DNA of 64,000 bases from Stutzerimonas stutzeri (GTDB taxonomy: Bacteria > Pseudomonadota > Gammaproteobacteria > Pseudomonadales > Pseudomonadaceae): assembly GCF_015291885.1 (NCBI RefSeq), contig NZ_CP036186.1, positions 3,853,501-3,917,500 on the forward strand, written 5' to 3'. This document shows, piece after piece, positions 16,493-28,920 of this stretch. Numbering within the stretch: the stretch's first letter is position 1; each line of letters begins with the position of its first letter. A program made the position numbers and the translations under genes. Under the pieces are notes generated by a model that was not told the DNA's origin, made no database searches, and worked only from the letters and a program-made list of their open reading frames with translations.

Positions 16493-17422
16493 TTACAAAC
16501 CCAACAACTTCGCCAACCCATCACGCATGCTGGTCGGCGGCTCTGGCAAGCGGTAGCGCTGCAATAGGCGTGCATTGTTCGCTCGCGAATGACGAATATC
16601 CCCCTGCCGTGCCGCCTGGTAGCTCACCTCAGGTAGCCCACCCAGTACATCACCAATAGCGCCGAGCAGCTGATTCAGCGAAGTGGCCTGATTCAGCCCT
16701 ACATTTACTGCGCCCTCCGGCGCCTCAGGCGACTCCAGCGCCTGCACCAACACCTCGACCAGATCGGCAACGTAAAGAAAATCGCGCGTCTGCTCGCCAT
16801 CGCCGAACACCGCAATCGGCAAACCCTTCTGCGCCCGCTCGGTGAAAATGCTGATCACGCCGGAATATGGCGAAGATGGATCCTGCCGCGGCCCGAAGAT
16901 GTTGAAGAAGCGGAACACCACTGGCTCCAGTCCGTGCTGACGGCGATAGAAGTCCAGGTAATGCTCGCTGGCCAACTTGTCTGCGGCGTAGGGCGTCAGC
17001 GGCGCCTTTGGCGTATCTTCATCGATGGCCTGGCCTTCACCGTTGTTACCGTAGACGGCTGCACTGGAAGCGAACAGCACCCGCTTCACACCAGCCTCAC
17101 GCATCGCTTCGCACAGATTCAGCGTACCGATAAGGTTGCTCTGATGAGTACCGAACGGGTCATCTACCGAAGCCTGGACTGATGCAACCGCAGCCAGATG
17201 CACCACCGCTTGGCAACCCTGCACCGCACGACGAACGCAAGCAGCGTCAGCCACATCACCGACCACCAGCTCGACACGCTCGTCCTGCGGCAGGTTTTCG
17301 CGCTTGCCGGTCGAGAGATTGTCCAGCACACGAACGGCATAGCCGCGCGCCAGCAACGCATCGACCAGGTTCGAGCCAATGAACCCGGCACCGCCGGTGA
17401 CCAGAATCGGGGCATCAGCCAT
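16493..17422 (-). CDS. NAD-dependent epimerase/dehydratase (UDP-glucose 4-epimerase like)
   Basis: This 309-residue extended SDR has the NAD-binding GGAGFIGSN motif at residues 10-18, the catalytic serine region FASSAAVYG (118-125) and the YxxxK pair Tyr145 and Lys149 in YAADK. It resembles UDP-sugar 4-epimerases of surface polysaccharide pathways. The start at 17422 overlaps the upstream gene by eight bases. The sugar cannot be named from sequence. It ends just before the shared terminator. Confidence 0.88.
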   Translation of the reverse strand: MADAPILVTGGAGFIGSNLVDALLARGYAVRVLDNLSTGKRENLPQDERVELVVGDVADAACVRRAVQGCQAVVHLAAVASVQASVDDPFGTHQSNLIGTLNLCEAMREAGVKRVLFASSAAVYGNNGEGQAIDEDTPKAPLTPYAADKLASEHYLDFYRRQHGLEPVVFRFFNIFGPRQDPSSPYSGVISIFTERAQKGLPIAVFGDGEQTRDFLYVADLVEVLVQALESPEAPEGAVNVGLNQATSLNQLLGAIGDVLGGLPEVSYQAARQGDIRHSRANNARLLQRYRLPEPPTSMRDGLAKLLGL

Positions 17423-18299
17423 GACGGTAATAGCGCTCCAGCAGGCTCGGCAACCCGGTGCGCCAGGCGCGGGGTTTGATGCCGAAAGTGGTGAATATCT
17501 TCTTGCAGGCGAGCACTCCATGCTGCGGCTCCGCCGCCGCGTCCAGGCAATCGGCGTGAGCAACAGCGGTCAGGTTGGCCGCGGCCACATTGCGGTATTT
17601 GCTTGCCTCACCGAGTAGTGCCTGAGCAACCAGCAGAGGAGTGGACGCCTCATGGCCGCCGTAGTGATAGGTGCCCCACAGAGGTGCCAGGCAATCAAGC
17701 TGCTTGAGCACCGCCAGAATGACCCGCGCAGCATCATCAACCGGTGTGGGATTGCCGCGCCGGTCGTCCGCCAGGAGAATCGGCTCGCTTTGCTCCAAAC
17801 GCTGCAGCACACGACCCAAGACCCCGTCGCGACTGTCATCGAGTAGCCAGCCAAAGCGCAGCAGTACGTGACGGGGACATAGCGAGCGCACGCTCTGCTC
17901 GATGCGCCAGAGCGCCCGACCCCGAGCATCCAGCGGTGCCACCTCATCCTTTTCGCTATAGGCCGTGGTCCGAGCGCCGTCGAATACACGGTAGCTCGAC
18001 GGCTGCAACAGCACGAAATCGTGATGCTGGCAAAGCTCGGCCAGGCGATCCACCGCATGCTCCTGAGCCGTGAGCGCCGCCTCGTTGGCCTGACCGCTCT
18101 GGAACCAGTCGTAGTAGTAGGCAAGGTTGATCACGACATCCGGACGGTTGTCGTCGAGCAACTGGGTAAGACTGGCGGCATCCCAGCCCTGGGCGGGCGG
18201 GCGCGGCGCGAGGAAACCGATGTCTTCCTCGGCGCCGAGGCGGATGAGCGCCTGGCCCAGGGCATTGCCGCCGCCCAACAGCATCAGGCGCATTCGCAT
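17415..18299 (-). CDS. RmlD-like sugar-nucleotide-binding protein, probably not a reductase
   Basis: The 294-residue protein belongs to the RmlD (dTDP-4-dehydrorhamnose reductase) branch, with a nucleotide motif LLGGGNALGQALI and the SYRVFDG segment. The catalytic Tyr-x-x-x-Lys is not there: the aligned stretch reads GRALWRIEQ, with Leu for Tyr and Glu for Lys. It may bind a nucleotide sugar or serve as a partner of the epimerase encoded next, with which it overlaps. The start is the first of two nearby ATGs. ssb lies 10 bases upstream. Confidence 0.75.
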   Translation of the reverse strand: MRMRLMLLGGGNALGQALIRLGAEEDIGFLAPRPPAQGWDAASLTQLLDDNRPDVVINLAYYYDWFQSGQANEAALTAQEHAVDRLAELCQHHDFVLLQPSSYRVFDGARTTAYSEKDEVAPLDARGRALWRIEQSVRSLCPRHVLLRFGWLLDDSRDGVLGRVLQRLEQSEPILLADDRRGNPTPVDDAARVILAVLKQLDCLAPLWGTYHYGGHEASTPLLVAQALLGEASKYRNVAAANLTAVAHADCLDAAAEPQHGVLACKKIFTTFGIKPRAWRTGLPSLLERYYRHG

Positions 18300-18309
18300 T
18301 CAGGAAACT

Positions 18310-18801
18310 CTAGAAGGGGATGTCGTCATCGAAGCTGTCATAGTCCGGCGCCGGCTGCTGCCGTGCGGCCGGCTGCTGCGGCTGAGCCTGCTGACGCGGA
18401 GCCTGTTGCGGCTCGCGCTGCGGGCGCGGCTGACGTGGCGCGTCATCGGAACTGCCGCCACGGCCGCCGAGCAGCTGCATGGTACCATTCATGTCGACGA
18501 CGATTTCGGTGGTGTAGCGCTTGACGCCATCCTTCTCCCACTCGCGAGTCTGCAGGCGGCCTTCGATGTAGCACTGCGAACCCTTGCGCAGGTACTCGCC
18601 GGCGATCTCGGCGACCTTGCCGAACAGCACCACACGGTGCCACTCGGTGCGCTCCTGAAGCTGACCGGTCTGCTTGTCCTTCCAGCTGTCGGTGGTTGCC
18701 AGCGTGATGTTGGTCACCGCATTGCCATTGGGCATGTAGCGGGTTTCCGGGTCGCCGCCGACATTGCCGATCAAGATGACTTTGTTTACCCCTCTGGCCA
18801 T
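18310..18801 (-). CDS. ssb: Single-stranded DNA-binding protein
   Basis: The 163-residue protein has the OB-fold start [21 protein letters not shown], a Gln/Pro/Arg-rich flexible linker from about 115 to 155, and the C-terminal tip DDDIPF that docks replication and repair enzymes. The ATG at 18801 follows GAGGAG. It is downstream of the MFS gene by 167 bases. I looked for a LexA site (CTG-N10-CAG) in that gap and found none. Confidence 0.97.
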   Translation of the reverse strand: MARGVNKVILIGNVGGDPETRYMPNGNAVTNITLATTDSWKDKQTGQLQERTEWHRVVLFGKVAEIAGEYLRKGSQCYIEGRLQTREWEKDGVKRYTTEIVVDMNGTMQLLGGRGGSSDDAPRQPRPQREPQQAPRQQAQPQQPAARQQPAPDYDSFDDDIPF

Positions 18802-18968
18802 GGGTAACTCCTCTTGGAACATTGAATTTAAGTGGGCTCACCGATGGCGATCCTGCTACCAGGAGACCCGATGACCGCGAATCTTACCTCAGCCACCCTT
18901 TACGGCCAACCGACGCTCCTTCAAGTTGCGCCTGGGCATGCACTAACCAAGCTGCACGCGGAGTGCGT

Positions 18969-20336
18969 TCATGCCACCAGGCGATCCAGTGCGTCCCGAT
19001 CCAGCTGTTGTGTATCGACTTTGATATAAGCCGCAGCCTCATCGAAAACGATTAGCACGTCACTGACACCAGCTACCTGCAGCAGATCATTCTCAAGACC
19101 GGCGTTGCCCAACGCGCCAGTGGAGAGCGGTAGACGCAAGCTGGTCACGTAAGGCGGCTCGCGCATGCTGAAGGCGATCACGAACCAAAGCGCACACAGC
19201 GCAGCGCAACCGATGAACACCAGCGCCAGCCCGCCTTGTTGATAAAGCACACCACCCAGGATGCCGCCCAGCCCGGCGCCAAGGAACTGACTGGTGGAGT
19301 AGACCCCCATCGCCGTGCCCTTGCCGCCCGCCGGCGCCACCTTGCTGATCAGTGAAGGCAACGAAGCTTCCAGCAGGTTGAAGGCCACGAAGAAGCCGAC
19401 CATGCCTACCACCAACATCCACAAGCCGTTGCCAAACCACCAGAAAAAAAGCTCACAAAGCAGCAGCGCCGCGACCGCGCCCAGCAGCACTCGACGCATC
19501 TGACGCTTCTTTTCACCGTAGATGATGAATGGAATCATGCCGAAAAAGCCGATCATCAGCGCTGTGAGATACACCCACCAGTGCTCTTCCTTGGGCAACG
19601 CTCCCTGCTCCACCAGCGCCAGCGGCAAGGCGACGAAACTGGCCATCAGGATCGCATGCAGCGCCAGAATGCTGAAATCCAGGCGCAGCAGGTCGGGGTG
19701 GCGCAACGTCAGTCCGAGCGCTTGCTTGGCAACTCCGGATTCACGATGGCGCACATGGGCCTGGGCCTTCGGCAACAGCGCGACGATGACACCACCGAAC
19801 ATGGCCATCCCGGCGGTCACCCAGAACAGGCCGGACAGGCCGAACGCCCGAGTCAGCAACGGCCCGACGATCATCGCCACAGCGAAGGAAAAACCGATAC
19901 TCACACCGATCAGGGCCATCGCCTTGGTCCGATGCTGTTCGCGGGTCAGGTCTGAAAGCAGCGCCATCACCGCCGCTGAAATTGCCCCAGCGCCTTGCAG
20001 AATGCGCCCAGCAATAACCCCCCAAATGCTGTCGGACATCGCCGCCAGTGCGGCTCCGGCAGCGAAGATCAGCAAACCGAAATAGATGATCGGCAAGCGA
20101 CCAATACGATCGGAAAGAATACCGAAGGGAATTTGCAGCAGCGCCTGGGTCAAACCATAGGCGCCTATCGCAAGACCGATAAGGGTTGGCGTCGCGCCTT
20201 CCAAATCCATGCCGTAGGTGGCCAGTACGGGCAAAACCATGAACATGCCGAGCATGCGAAAAGCGAATACCAGAGCCAGCCCGGAAGCTGCACGTGTTTC
20301 GCTGGCGCTCATGCGCTCGCTATAGGGGTCCTGCAT
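18969..20336 (-). CDS. YajR-like MFS transporter with C-terminal YAM domain
   Basis: The 455-residue protein has twelve predicted membrane helices, with the MFS loop motif GILSDRIGRLPII near residues 70-83. A soluble C-terminal domain (about 385-455, ending LQVAGVSDVLIVFDEAAAYIKVD) looks ferredoxin-like, as in the YAM domain of E. coli YajR, which has nearly the same length. The substrate is unknown. The gene is divergent from uvrA, and the same order is found in P. aeruginosa. A second possible start is the ATG nine codons in. Confidence 0.87.
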   Translation of the reverse strand: MQDPYSERMSASETRAASGLALVFAFRMLGMFMVLPVLATYGMDLEGATPTLIGLAIGAYGLTQALLQIPFGILSDRIGRLPIIYFGLLIFAAGAALAAMSDSIWGVIAGRILQGAGAISAAVMALLSDLTREQHRTKAMALIGVSIGFSFAVAMIVGPLLTRAFGLSGLFWVTAGMAMFGGVIVALLPKAQAHVRHRESGVAKQALGLTLRHPDLLRLDFSILALHAILMASFVALPLALVEQGALPKEEHWWVYLTALMIGFFGMIPFIIYGEKKRQMRRVLLGAVAALLLCELFFWWFGNGLWMLVVGMVGFFVAFNLLEASLPSLISKVAPAGGKGTAMGVYSTSQFLGAGLGGILGGVLYQQGGLALVFIGCAALCALWFVIAFSMREPPYVTSLRLPLSTGALGNAGLENDLLQVAGVSDVLIVFDEAAAYIKVDTQQLDRDALDRLVA

Positions 20337-20406
20337 GGAGGGTCTCGCTTGTATGAACCGGCGGCGATTCTAGCAGCCCAACCCTGTTCGGCACAGGCGC
20401 TCGGTT

Positions 20407-20436
20407 TTGCCGCGACTACCACCCCGGCCGTATACT
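20407..20436 (+). promoter_or_regulatory. Promoter of uvrA
   Basis: TTGCCG at 20407-20412 and TATACT at 20431-20436 are 18 bases apart, about 30 bases before the uvrA start. No LexA box (CTG-N10-CAG) overlaps it. Confidence 0.65.
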
Positions 20437-20467
20437 TTCGGGTTTCCGCCCGCCACGCGAGGCTGTT

Positions 20468-23311
<2,844 letters not shown>

Positions 23312-23342
23312 TTGCCGCTCTAGCAACAAGTGCAAGCGCAGC

Positions 23343-23352
23343 GGGGGGGGGG
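23343..23352. repeat. Run of ten G
   Basis: Ten consecutive G bases lie in the 104-base gap between uvrA and the carboxypeptidase gene, about 63 bases before its start. Such runs can vary in length by slippage. Confidence 0.9.
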
Positions 23353-23415
23353 TCCACTGCAAGTCCCGCCAGACGGTTAGGCGGGACACTACCAGCCCGA
23401 TTAGGAGAAATCCCG

Positions 23416-24681
23416 ATGCGTATTGCGCTCGCCGCGTGCCTGCTTGGCGCCAGCCTGTTGCCCGGCCTCAGCACCGCCGCTCAACCCAACGGCCCTTGGC
23501 TAACCGACAAACAGAACGTCTCGGTCGAGGCGTTCCTGAGCAATCAACAGCTTTACGACCAACTCAGTGGACTGTCGCGGCGCTTCCCTGATTCGTTGAG
23601 CCTGGAACAGGCGGGCACCAGCAATGAAGGCCGCCCAATCTGGCTAGCCAGATTGGGCAATGCCGACAAGCCTGCCGTGATGATCATCACTCAACAGCAC
23701 GGAAATGAGCCCCACGGCACCGAGGCCGCAGTGAACCTGATACAACGCCTCGCATCCGGTGGTGCCTTGTCCCGCCAGGTACTGAACAACATTCAGGTGT
23801 TAATCATGCCGAGGGTCAACCCGGACGGCGCCGAGCGTTTCGATCGCGGCAATATGGACTTTAGCGCTCCGCAAACCAGCACTGACTGCCTTCGGGCCGA
23901 TGGCAGCCTGGATCCTGCCAAGCTTGATCAGCGCTTGGGCGCCAACGTGACTGCCTACACCGATGCCGGCGGCCAGCGCCGATTCAGCTACGACATCAAC
24001 CGTTACCACTGGACGGACTGGAGCCAGAGCGCGCAGATACGCTGCAATCCGGGCCTTGCTGGCGAGCGACACTACAACCCAGGACAGAACCCGGTACCCG
24101 AAGCGGTCGCTGTGCGTGGCATCCATGACCGCTATCGCCCCATCTGGCTGGTAGATGTGCACAACCAGAATCCAGCCGTAGTACTCGAGGATGTAGACCC
24201 CGAGGTAAACAGACCCGGCCGACAAGTGACCGGCTCCATCACCTGGCCGACCCACCCAGATGTCGCTCCCGAAGCGGTAGCACTGTCGAAGCAACTGGCC
24301 ATCGCGATGAAACAACGCTCCCTACAGCTTGGCTTCATGGAAATCACCAACTATTACCACGAGCACCCCAACGGCGATGTCCGCCGCGGCGGCGGCGATC
24401 CTGGCATTGCACGGAACGCGTACGGCCTGCTGGGTAGCGAACGGCTAGCCGCCGGTGACGAGGGCCCACTAGGTGGCAGCATCCTGATGGAAATCGGTGG
24501 CCTGAATAGCCGCGGCCAGAAGTCCGTCGGCATGCTGCGCAACAACGTTCGTGAAATGCTCGAGGCGGTACTTGTTGCCACCGCGAACGGCAGCCTGATG
24601 GCTATCGACCCGGCAGAAGCCGATCGTCTCCTGCCGCCCGGACAGGAAAGTGATAAACCGCTGAGCAATCCACACGAGTAG
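23416..24681 (+). CDS. Secreted M14-family zinc carboxypeptidase
   Basis: The 421-residue protein has a signal peptide (about 1-22) and an M14 metallopeptidase domain. Zinc ligands are visible as His95 and Glu98 in QHGNEPHGTEA and His249 in DVHNQ. Substrate-binding residues are present in PRVNPDGAER and DINR, and the catalytic Glu in ILMEIGG. M14 enzymes trim C-terminal residues from peptides or from cell-wall stems. The ATG follows AGGAG. It sits between uvrA and katA, where I recall bfrA in P. aeruginosa. It ends before a strong terminator. Confidence 0.88.
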   Translation: MRIALAACLLGASLLPGLSTAAQPNGPWLTDKQNVSVEAFLSNQQLYDQLSGLSRRFPDSLSLEQAGTSNEGRPIWLARLGNADKPAVMIITQQHGNEPHGTEAAVNLIQRLASGGALSRQVLNNIQVLIMPRVNPDGAERFDRGNMDFSAPQTSTDCLRADGSLDPAKLDQRLGANVTAYTDAGGQRRFSYDINRYHWTDWSQSAQIRCNPGLAGERHYNPGQNPVPEAVAVRGIHDRYRPIWLVDVHNQNPAVVLEDVDPEVNRPGRQVTGSITWPTHPDVAPEAVALSKQLAIAMKQRSLQLGFMEITNYYHEHPNGDVRRGGGDPGIARNAYGLLGSERLAAGDEGPLGGSILMEIGGLNSRGQKSVGMLRNNVREMLEAVLVATANGSLMAIDPAEADRLLPPGQESDKPLSNPHE

Positions 24682-24695
24682 CGCCCTCGAAACGA

Positions 24696-24725
24696 AAACG
24701 CCCGCAGCACACGCTGCGGGCGTTT
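24696..24725. terminator. Intrinsic terminator between carboxypeptidase and katA
   Basis: AAACGCCCGCAGC and its complement enclose a four-base loop, then TTTCTGTTT follows on the plus strand. katA converges from the other side, so the hairpin can end both genes. Confidence 0.88.
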
Positions 24726-24747
24726 CTGTTTACCAGTATCGATTCGC

Positions 24748-26208
24748 TTACGCCGGCACCTCCGACAACGGAATGCTCAGCGCCGCGGCTATTCCTGCAC
24801 CGTAAGCCGGGTCAGCCCTTAAACAATGGCTTATGTGGCGAATCATGATGTGACGCTCCACACCTTGCATCGAGCGCGCGGTATTTTCGAACAGCCGCTG
24901 CTGCTCATCGGCCTTCATCAGGCGGAACAGATTGCCAGGCTGGGTAAAGTAGTCTGCATCATCGGCGCGAAAATCATGCCGATCCGCTGCCCCTTCAAGC
25001 ATCAACGGCGGCTCGCTGAAGTCAGGCTGCTCCTGCCACTCGCCGTAGGTATTCGGCTCGTAATGCAGACGCCCACCCTGATTGCCATCCACGCGCATGG
25101 CACCATCGCGATGGTAGCTGTGGACCGGGCAACGGGGGGCATTTACCGGAATCTGATGGTGATTCACCCCAAGCCGGTAGCGTTGCGCATCGCCGTATGA
25201 AAACAAGCGTCCCTGCAGCATCCGGTCCGGAGAGAAACTGATGCCCGGAACGACATTCGCCGGGGTGAATGCGGCCTGCTCGACATCCTGGAAGTAGTTA
25301 TCGGGATTGCAGTTGAGCTCGTAGTAGCCGACCTCGATCAGCGGATAGTCGGCATGCGGCCAGACCTTGGTCAGGTCGAACGGATGGTAAGGCACCTTGG
25401 CCGCGTCTACCTCCGGCATTACCTGCACATACATCGTCCAGCGCGGGTATTCACCACGTTCGATGGCCTCGAACAGATCGCGCTGCGAACTTTCACGATC
25501 CCCCGCGACGATAGCGGCTGCTTCAGCGTCGGTAAGATTCTTGATGCCCTGCTGAGTACGGAAGTGAAACTTCACCCAGTACCGCTCGTTATTCGGGCTG
25601 ATGAAGCTATAGGTATGAGAACCGAAGCCATGCATGTGGCGATAAGAGGCAGGAATCCCCCGATCCCCCATCACATAGGTGATCTGATGAAGCGCCTCAG
25701 GCAACCCAGTCCAGAAATCCCAATTATTGTTAGCGCTCCGCATGTTGGTCCGAGGATCTCGTTTGACCGCGTGATTAAGGTCGGGAAACTTCAACGGGTC
25801 GCGGAAGAAAAATACCGGAGTATTGTTGCCCACCATGTCCCAGTTGCCTTGCTCGGTATAAAACTTCAGAGCGTATCCGCGAATATCACGCTCTGCGTCG
25901 GCCGCGCCCCGCTCCCCCGCCACCGTAGAGAACCGCGCAAACAAGGGCGTGCGCTTACCGATCTCGGAAAACAGTTTGGCTTTCGTGTAGCGAGTGATGT
26001 CGTGGGTGACGACGAACTCACCAAATGCCCCCGACCCCTTTGCATGCATGCGACGCTCCGGGATGACTTCGCGGTCAAAATGCGCGAGCTTTTCCAAGAA
26101 CCATACGTCCTGCAGCAACATTGGGCCGCGGCGGCCAGCAGTCATGGAGTTTTGGTTTTCAGAAACCGGGGCGCCGGCAACGGTTGTAAGTTTCGGCTTA
26201 TCAGTCAT
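24748..26208 (-). CDS. katA: Monofunctional heme catalase KatA
   Basis: KatA splits hydrogen peroxide in the cytosol. The 486-residue product has the length of small-subunit catalases. The catalytic His55 lies in [14 protein letters not shown], the essential Asn in the [12 protein letters not shown] region, and the heme-ligand tyrosine in [15 protein letters not shown] chose the ATG at 26208 with AAGGAG upstream; the frame extends further but reads through the hairpin leader. It follows the ribosomal alpha operon, as in P. aeruginosa. Control by OxyR is likely from what is known of the family, not seen here. Confidence 0.95.
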   Translation of the reverse strand: MTDKPKLTTVAGAPVSENQNSMTAGRRGPMLLQDVWFLEKLAHFDREVIPERRMHAKGSGAFGEFVVTHDITRYTKAKLFSEIGKRTPLFARFSTVAGERGAADAERDIRGYALKFYTEQGNWDMVGNNTPVFFFRDPLKFPDLNHAVKRDPRTNMRSANNNWDFWTGLPEALHQITYVMGDRGIPASYRHMHGFGSHTYSFISPNNERYWVKFHFRTQQGIKNLTDAEAAAIVAGDRESSQRDLFEAIERGEYPRWTMYVQVMPEVDAAKVPYHPFDLTKVWPHADYPLIEVGYYELNCNPDNYFQDVEQAAFTPANVVPGISFSPDRMLQGRLFSYGDAQRYRLGVNHHQIPVNAPRCPVHSYHRDGAMRVDGNQGGRLHYEPNTYGEWQEQPDFSEPPLMLEGAADRHDFRADDADYFTQPGNLFRLMKADEQQRLFENTARSMQGVERHIMIRHISHCLRADPAYGAGIAAALSIPLSEVPA

Positions 26209-26228
26209 GGTTGCAACTCCTTGGTATT

Positions 26229-26271
26229 CACTGGATTCCAGTGTCTCGACGAGCACTCTCTGGTTGAGTGC
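26229..26271 (-). promoter_or_regulatory. Two hairpins in the katA leader
   Basis: CACTGG-3-CCAGTG at 26229-26243 and GCACTC-7-GAGTGC at 26253-26271 are perfect 6-bp stems 20 to 60 bases upstream of katA. They could be leader RNA stems or protein-binding dyads. No function is assigned. Confidence 0.45.
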
Positions 26272-26360
26272 CATCATAGGAAGCCAGCACAACGCCGACC
26301 AATGATGAAGGTCAACGCTGCCAATAGAGCAAATCTTTCAGGCATAGAACTCTCAGGCAT

Positions 26361-26388
26361 AAAAAAGCCGAGTCATAAGACTCGGCTT
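26361..26388 (-). terminator. Terminator of the alpha operon
   Basis: AAGCCGAGTC, four bases and GACTCGGCTT form a 10-bp stem followed by TTTTTT on the minus strand, 20 bases after rplQ. Confidence 0.93.
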
Positions 26389-26406
26389 CTTTTACCGCTG
26401 CCGATA

Positions 26407-26793
26407 TTACTCGGCGGCTTCAACCTCACCAGCGACCGGACGGTCAACCAGTTCGACGTAAGCCATAGGAGCGTTGTCTCCAGCGCGGAAACCGCACTTG
26501 AGAATGCGCAGGTAGCCGCCCTGACGGGTGGCGTAACGCGGACCCAGATCGTTGAACAGCTTGCCAACGATAGCTTTCGAACGGGTACGGTCGAAAGCCA
26601 GACGGCGGTTGGCGACGCTATCTTCCTTGGCCAGGGTGATCAGAGGCTCAGCGACGCGACGCAGCTCTTTCGCCTTGGGCAGGGTGGTCTTGATCAGTTC
26701 GTGCTCGAACAGCGACACCGCCATGTTCTGAAACATGGCCTTGCGGTGGGCGCTTGTGCGGCTCAGATGACGGCCACTTTTACGATGACGCAT
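26407..26793 (-). CDS. rplQ: 50S ribosomal protein L17
   Basis: L17 binds 23S rRNA near the exit tunnel. The 128-residue protein starts [20 protein letters not shown], the family signature, and has the expected length with a short acidic tail (AGEVEAAE). It is the last gene of the alpha operon, 45 bases after rpoA, and is followed directly by a strong terminator. Confidence 0.98.
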   Translation of the reverse strand: MRHRKSGRHLSRTSAHRKAMFQNMAVSLFEHELIKTTLPKAKELRRVAEPLITLAKEDSVANRRLAFDRTRSKAIVGKLFNDLGPRYATRQGGYLRILKCGFRAGDNAPMAYVELVDRPVAGEVEAAE

Positions 26794-26838
26794 GATTGAA
26801 ATTCCTTACCAAACGTTCAGTTCGGTTACTGGGGGCGA

Positions 26839-27840
26839 TCAGGCAGTGGCCTTATCGTCCTTCTTGAGACTTGCCGGCGGCCAGTTATCCAGACGCATAC
26901 CGAGGGACAAACCACGCGAAGCCAGAACGTCCTTGATTTCTGTCAGGGACTTCTTGCCCAGATTCGGCGTTTTCAACAGCTCTACTTCGGTGCGCTGAAT
27001 AAGATCACCGATGTAGTAGATGTTTTCCGCCTTCAGGCAGTTGGCCGAACGTACGGTCAGCTCCAGATCATCAACCGGACGCAACAAGATCGGATCGATC
27101 TCATCTTCCTGCTCAACAACTACCGGCTCGCTGTCGCCCTTGAGGTCGACGAACGCAGCAAGCTGCTGTTGCAGGATGGTCGCTGCACGACGGATCGCCT
27201 CTTCGGGATCCAAAGTACCGTTGGTTTCCAGGTCAATGACCAGCTTGTCCAGGTTGGTACGCTGCTCGACACGAGCATTCTCGACCACATAAGCCACGCG
27301 ACGAACCGGGCTGAAGGTAGCGTCGAGCTGCAGACGGCCGATGCTACGGCTCTCATCTTCATCACTCTGACGCGAGTCAGCAGGCTCGTAACCACGGCCG
27401 CGAGCGACCTTGAGCTTCATGTTGATCGAGCCGTTTGCCGCCAGGTTGGCGATCAGGTGATCGCCATTGACGATTTCGACATCGTGATCCAGCTGGATAT
27501 CGGCAGCGGTAACAGCGCCCGCGCCCTTCTTCACCAGGCTCAAGGTCACTTCATCACGGCCGTGCAGCTTGATGGCGATACCTTTGAGGTTGAGCAGGAT
27601 TTCGATTACATCTTCCTGCACGCCCTCGATGGCGCTGTACTCGTGGAGCACACCGTCGATCTCAGCCTCGACCACAGCGCAGCCGGGCATGGAGGACAAC
27701 AGAATACGACGCAGCGCGTTGCCCAGGGTGTGGCCAAAACCACGCTCGAGGGGCTCGAGAGTGATCTTGGCACGGGTCGGACTGACCACCTGCACATCAA
27801 TATGGCGGGGGGTCAGGAACTCATTTACCGAACTCTGCAT
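26839..27840 (-). CDS. rpoA: RNA polymerase alpha subunit
   Basis: The 333-residue protein has the N-terminal assembly domain (about 1-235, with [21 protein letters not shown]) and the C-terminal DNA- and activator-binding domain (about 250-320, with [20 protein letters not shown]). The alpha dimer nucleates the polymerase and contacts UP elements. It sits between rpsD and rplQ as in E. coli. Start ATG at 27840. Confidence 0.99.
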   Translation of the reverse strand: MQSSVNEFLTPRHIDVQVVSPTRAKITLEPLERGFGHTLGNALRRILLSSMPGCAVVEAEIDGVLHEYSAIEGVQEDVIEILLNLKGIAIKLHGRDEVTLSLVKKGAGAVTAADIQLDHDVEIVNGDHLIANLAANGSINMKLKVARGRGYEPADSRQSDEDESRSIGRLQLDATFSPVRRVAYVVENARVEQRTNLDKLVIDLETNGTLDPEEAIRRAATILQQQLAAFVDLKGDSEPVVVEQEDEIDPILLRPVDDLELTVRSANCLKAENIYYIGDLIQRTEVELLKTPNLGKKSLTEIKDVLASRGLSLGMRLDNWPPASLKKDDKATA

Positions 27841-27862
27841 GGATACACCTATTTTCTAGCCC

Positions 27863-28483
27863 TTACTTGGAGTAGAGCTCGACAATCAGGTTTTCGTTGA
27901 TGTCGGCGGACAGATCGCTGCGAGCCGGAACATTCTTGAAAACACCAGATTTCTTGTCGGTATCTACTTCGACCCATTCAACGCGGCCGCGCTGAGCGCA
28001 CAGCTCGAGGGCCTGGGCGATACGCAGCTGATTACGGCACTTCTCGCGAACCGCAACCACGTCACCAGCCTTGACCTGATAAGACGGGACGTTGACGGTT
28101 TGACCGTTGACGCTGATCGACTTGTGCGAGACCAACTGACGCGATTCAGCACGAGTGGAGCCGAAGCCCATACGATACACAACGTTGTCCAGACGGCACT
28201 CGAGCAGCTGCAGCAGGTTCTCACCGGTAGCGCCTTTACGGCTGGCCGCTTCCTTGTAGTAACCGCTGAACTGACGCTCAAGAACACCGTAGATACGACG
28301 AACTTTCTGCTTTTCACGCAGCTGGGTGCCATAGTCGGACAGACGGCCACGACGCTGACCGTGTACACCCGGCGGGGTTTCAATATTGCACTTAGATTCG
28401 AGCGCGCGCGCACCACTCTTTAGGAAGAGATCGGTGCCTTCACGACGAGACAGTTTGCACTTGGGACCAATATAACGAGCCAT
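27863..28483 (-). CDS. rpsD: 30S ribosomal protein S4
   Basis: S4 nucleates assembly of the 30S body and in E. coli represses the alpha operon by binding its leader. The 206-residue product starts [19 protein letters not shown] and carries the S4 RNA-binding domain near residues 95-155 ([11 protein letters not shown]). It lies 17 bases after rpsK. No cysteine zinc knuckle is present. Confidence 0.98.
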   Translation of the reverse strand: MARYIGPKCKLSRREGTDLFLKSGARALESKCNIETPPGVHGQRRGRLSDYGTQLREKQKVRRIYGVLERQFSGYYKEAASRKGATGENLLQLLECRLDNVVYRMGFGSTRAESRQLVSHKSISVNGQTVNVPSYQVKAGDVVAVREKCRNQLRIAQALELCAQRGRVEWVEVDTDKKSGVFKNVPARSDLSADINENLIVELYSK

Positions 28484-28500
28484 TCTTCACTGTCTCCTGA

Positions 28501-28890
28501 TTACACGCGGCGCTTCTTCGGCGGACGGCACCCGTTATGCGGGATTGGCGTCACGTCGGTGATGCTGGCGATTTTATAACCACATGCGTTCAAAGCACGC
28601 ACGGCGGATTCCCGACCCGGACCCGGACCCTTGACGTTTACGTCGAGGTTCTTCAGGCCGTACTCCAGTGCAGCCTGGCCAGCGCGCTCTGCAGCGATCT
28701 GGGCAGCGAACGGAGTGCTCTTACGCGAGCCGCGGAAACCAGAACCACCCGAAGTAGCCCAGGACAACGCATTGCCCTGACGATCAGTGATGGTCACGAT
28801 GGTATTGTTGAAAGACGCGTGGATGTGGGCGATGCCATCAACCACTGTCTTTTTGACTTTTTTACGAGGACGAGCAGCAGGTTTTGCCAT
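28501..28890 (-). CDS. rpsK: 30S ribosomal protein S11
   Basis: S11 lies on the 30S platform near the mRNA exit. The 129-residue protein has the core [20 protein letters not shown] and the C-terminal [15 protein letters not shown], both typical. It is 30 bases after rpsM in the alpha operon. Confidence 0.98.
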
Positions 28891-28920
28891 GACTAAATTC
28901 CTGTCGATTCGCTAACGCGA

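Noticed and set aside
20385..20400. Possible LexA site CTGTTCGGCACAG near uvrA
   Set aside because: The half sites are seven bases apart instead of ten, so it does not match the SOS box.
26209..26292. Longer N-terminus for katA
   Set aside because: The extra 28 codons cover the hairpin leader and have no catalase similarity; the ATG at 26208 has a strong ribosome site.
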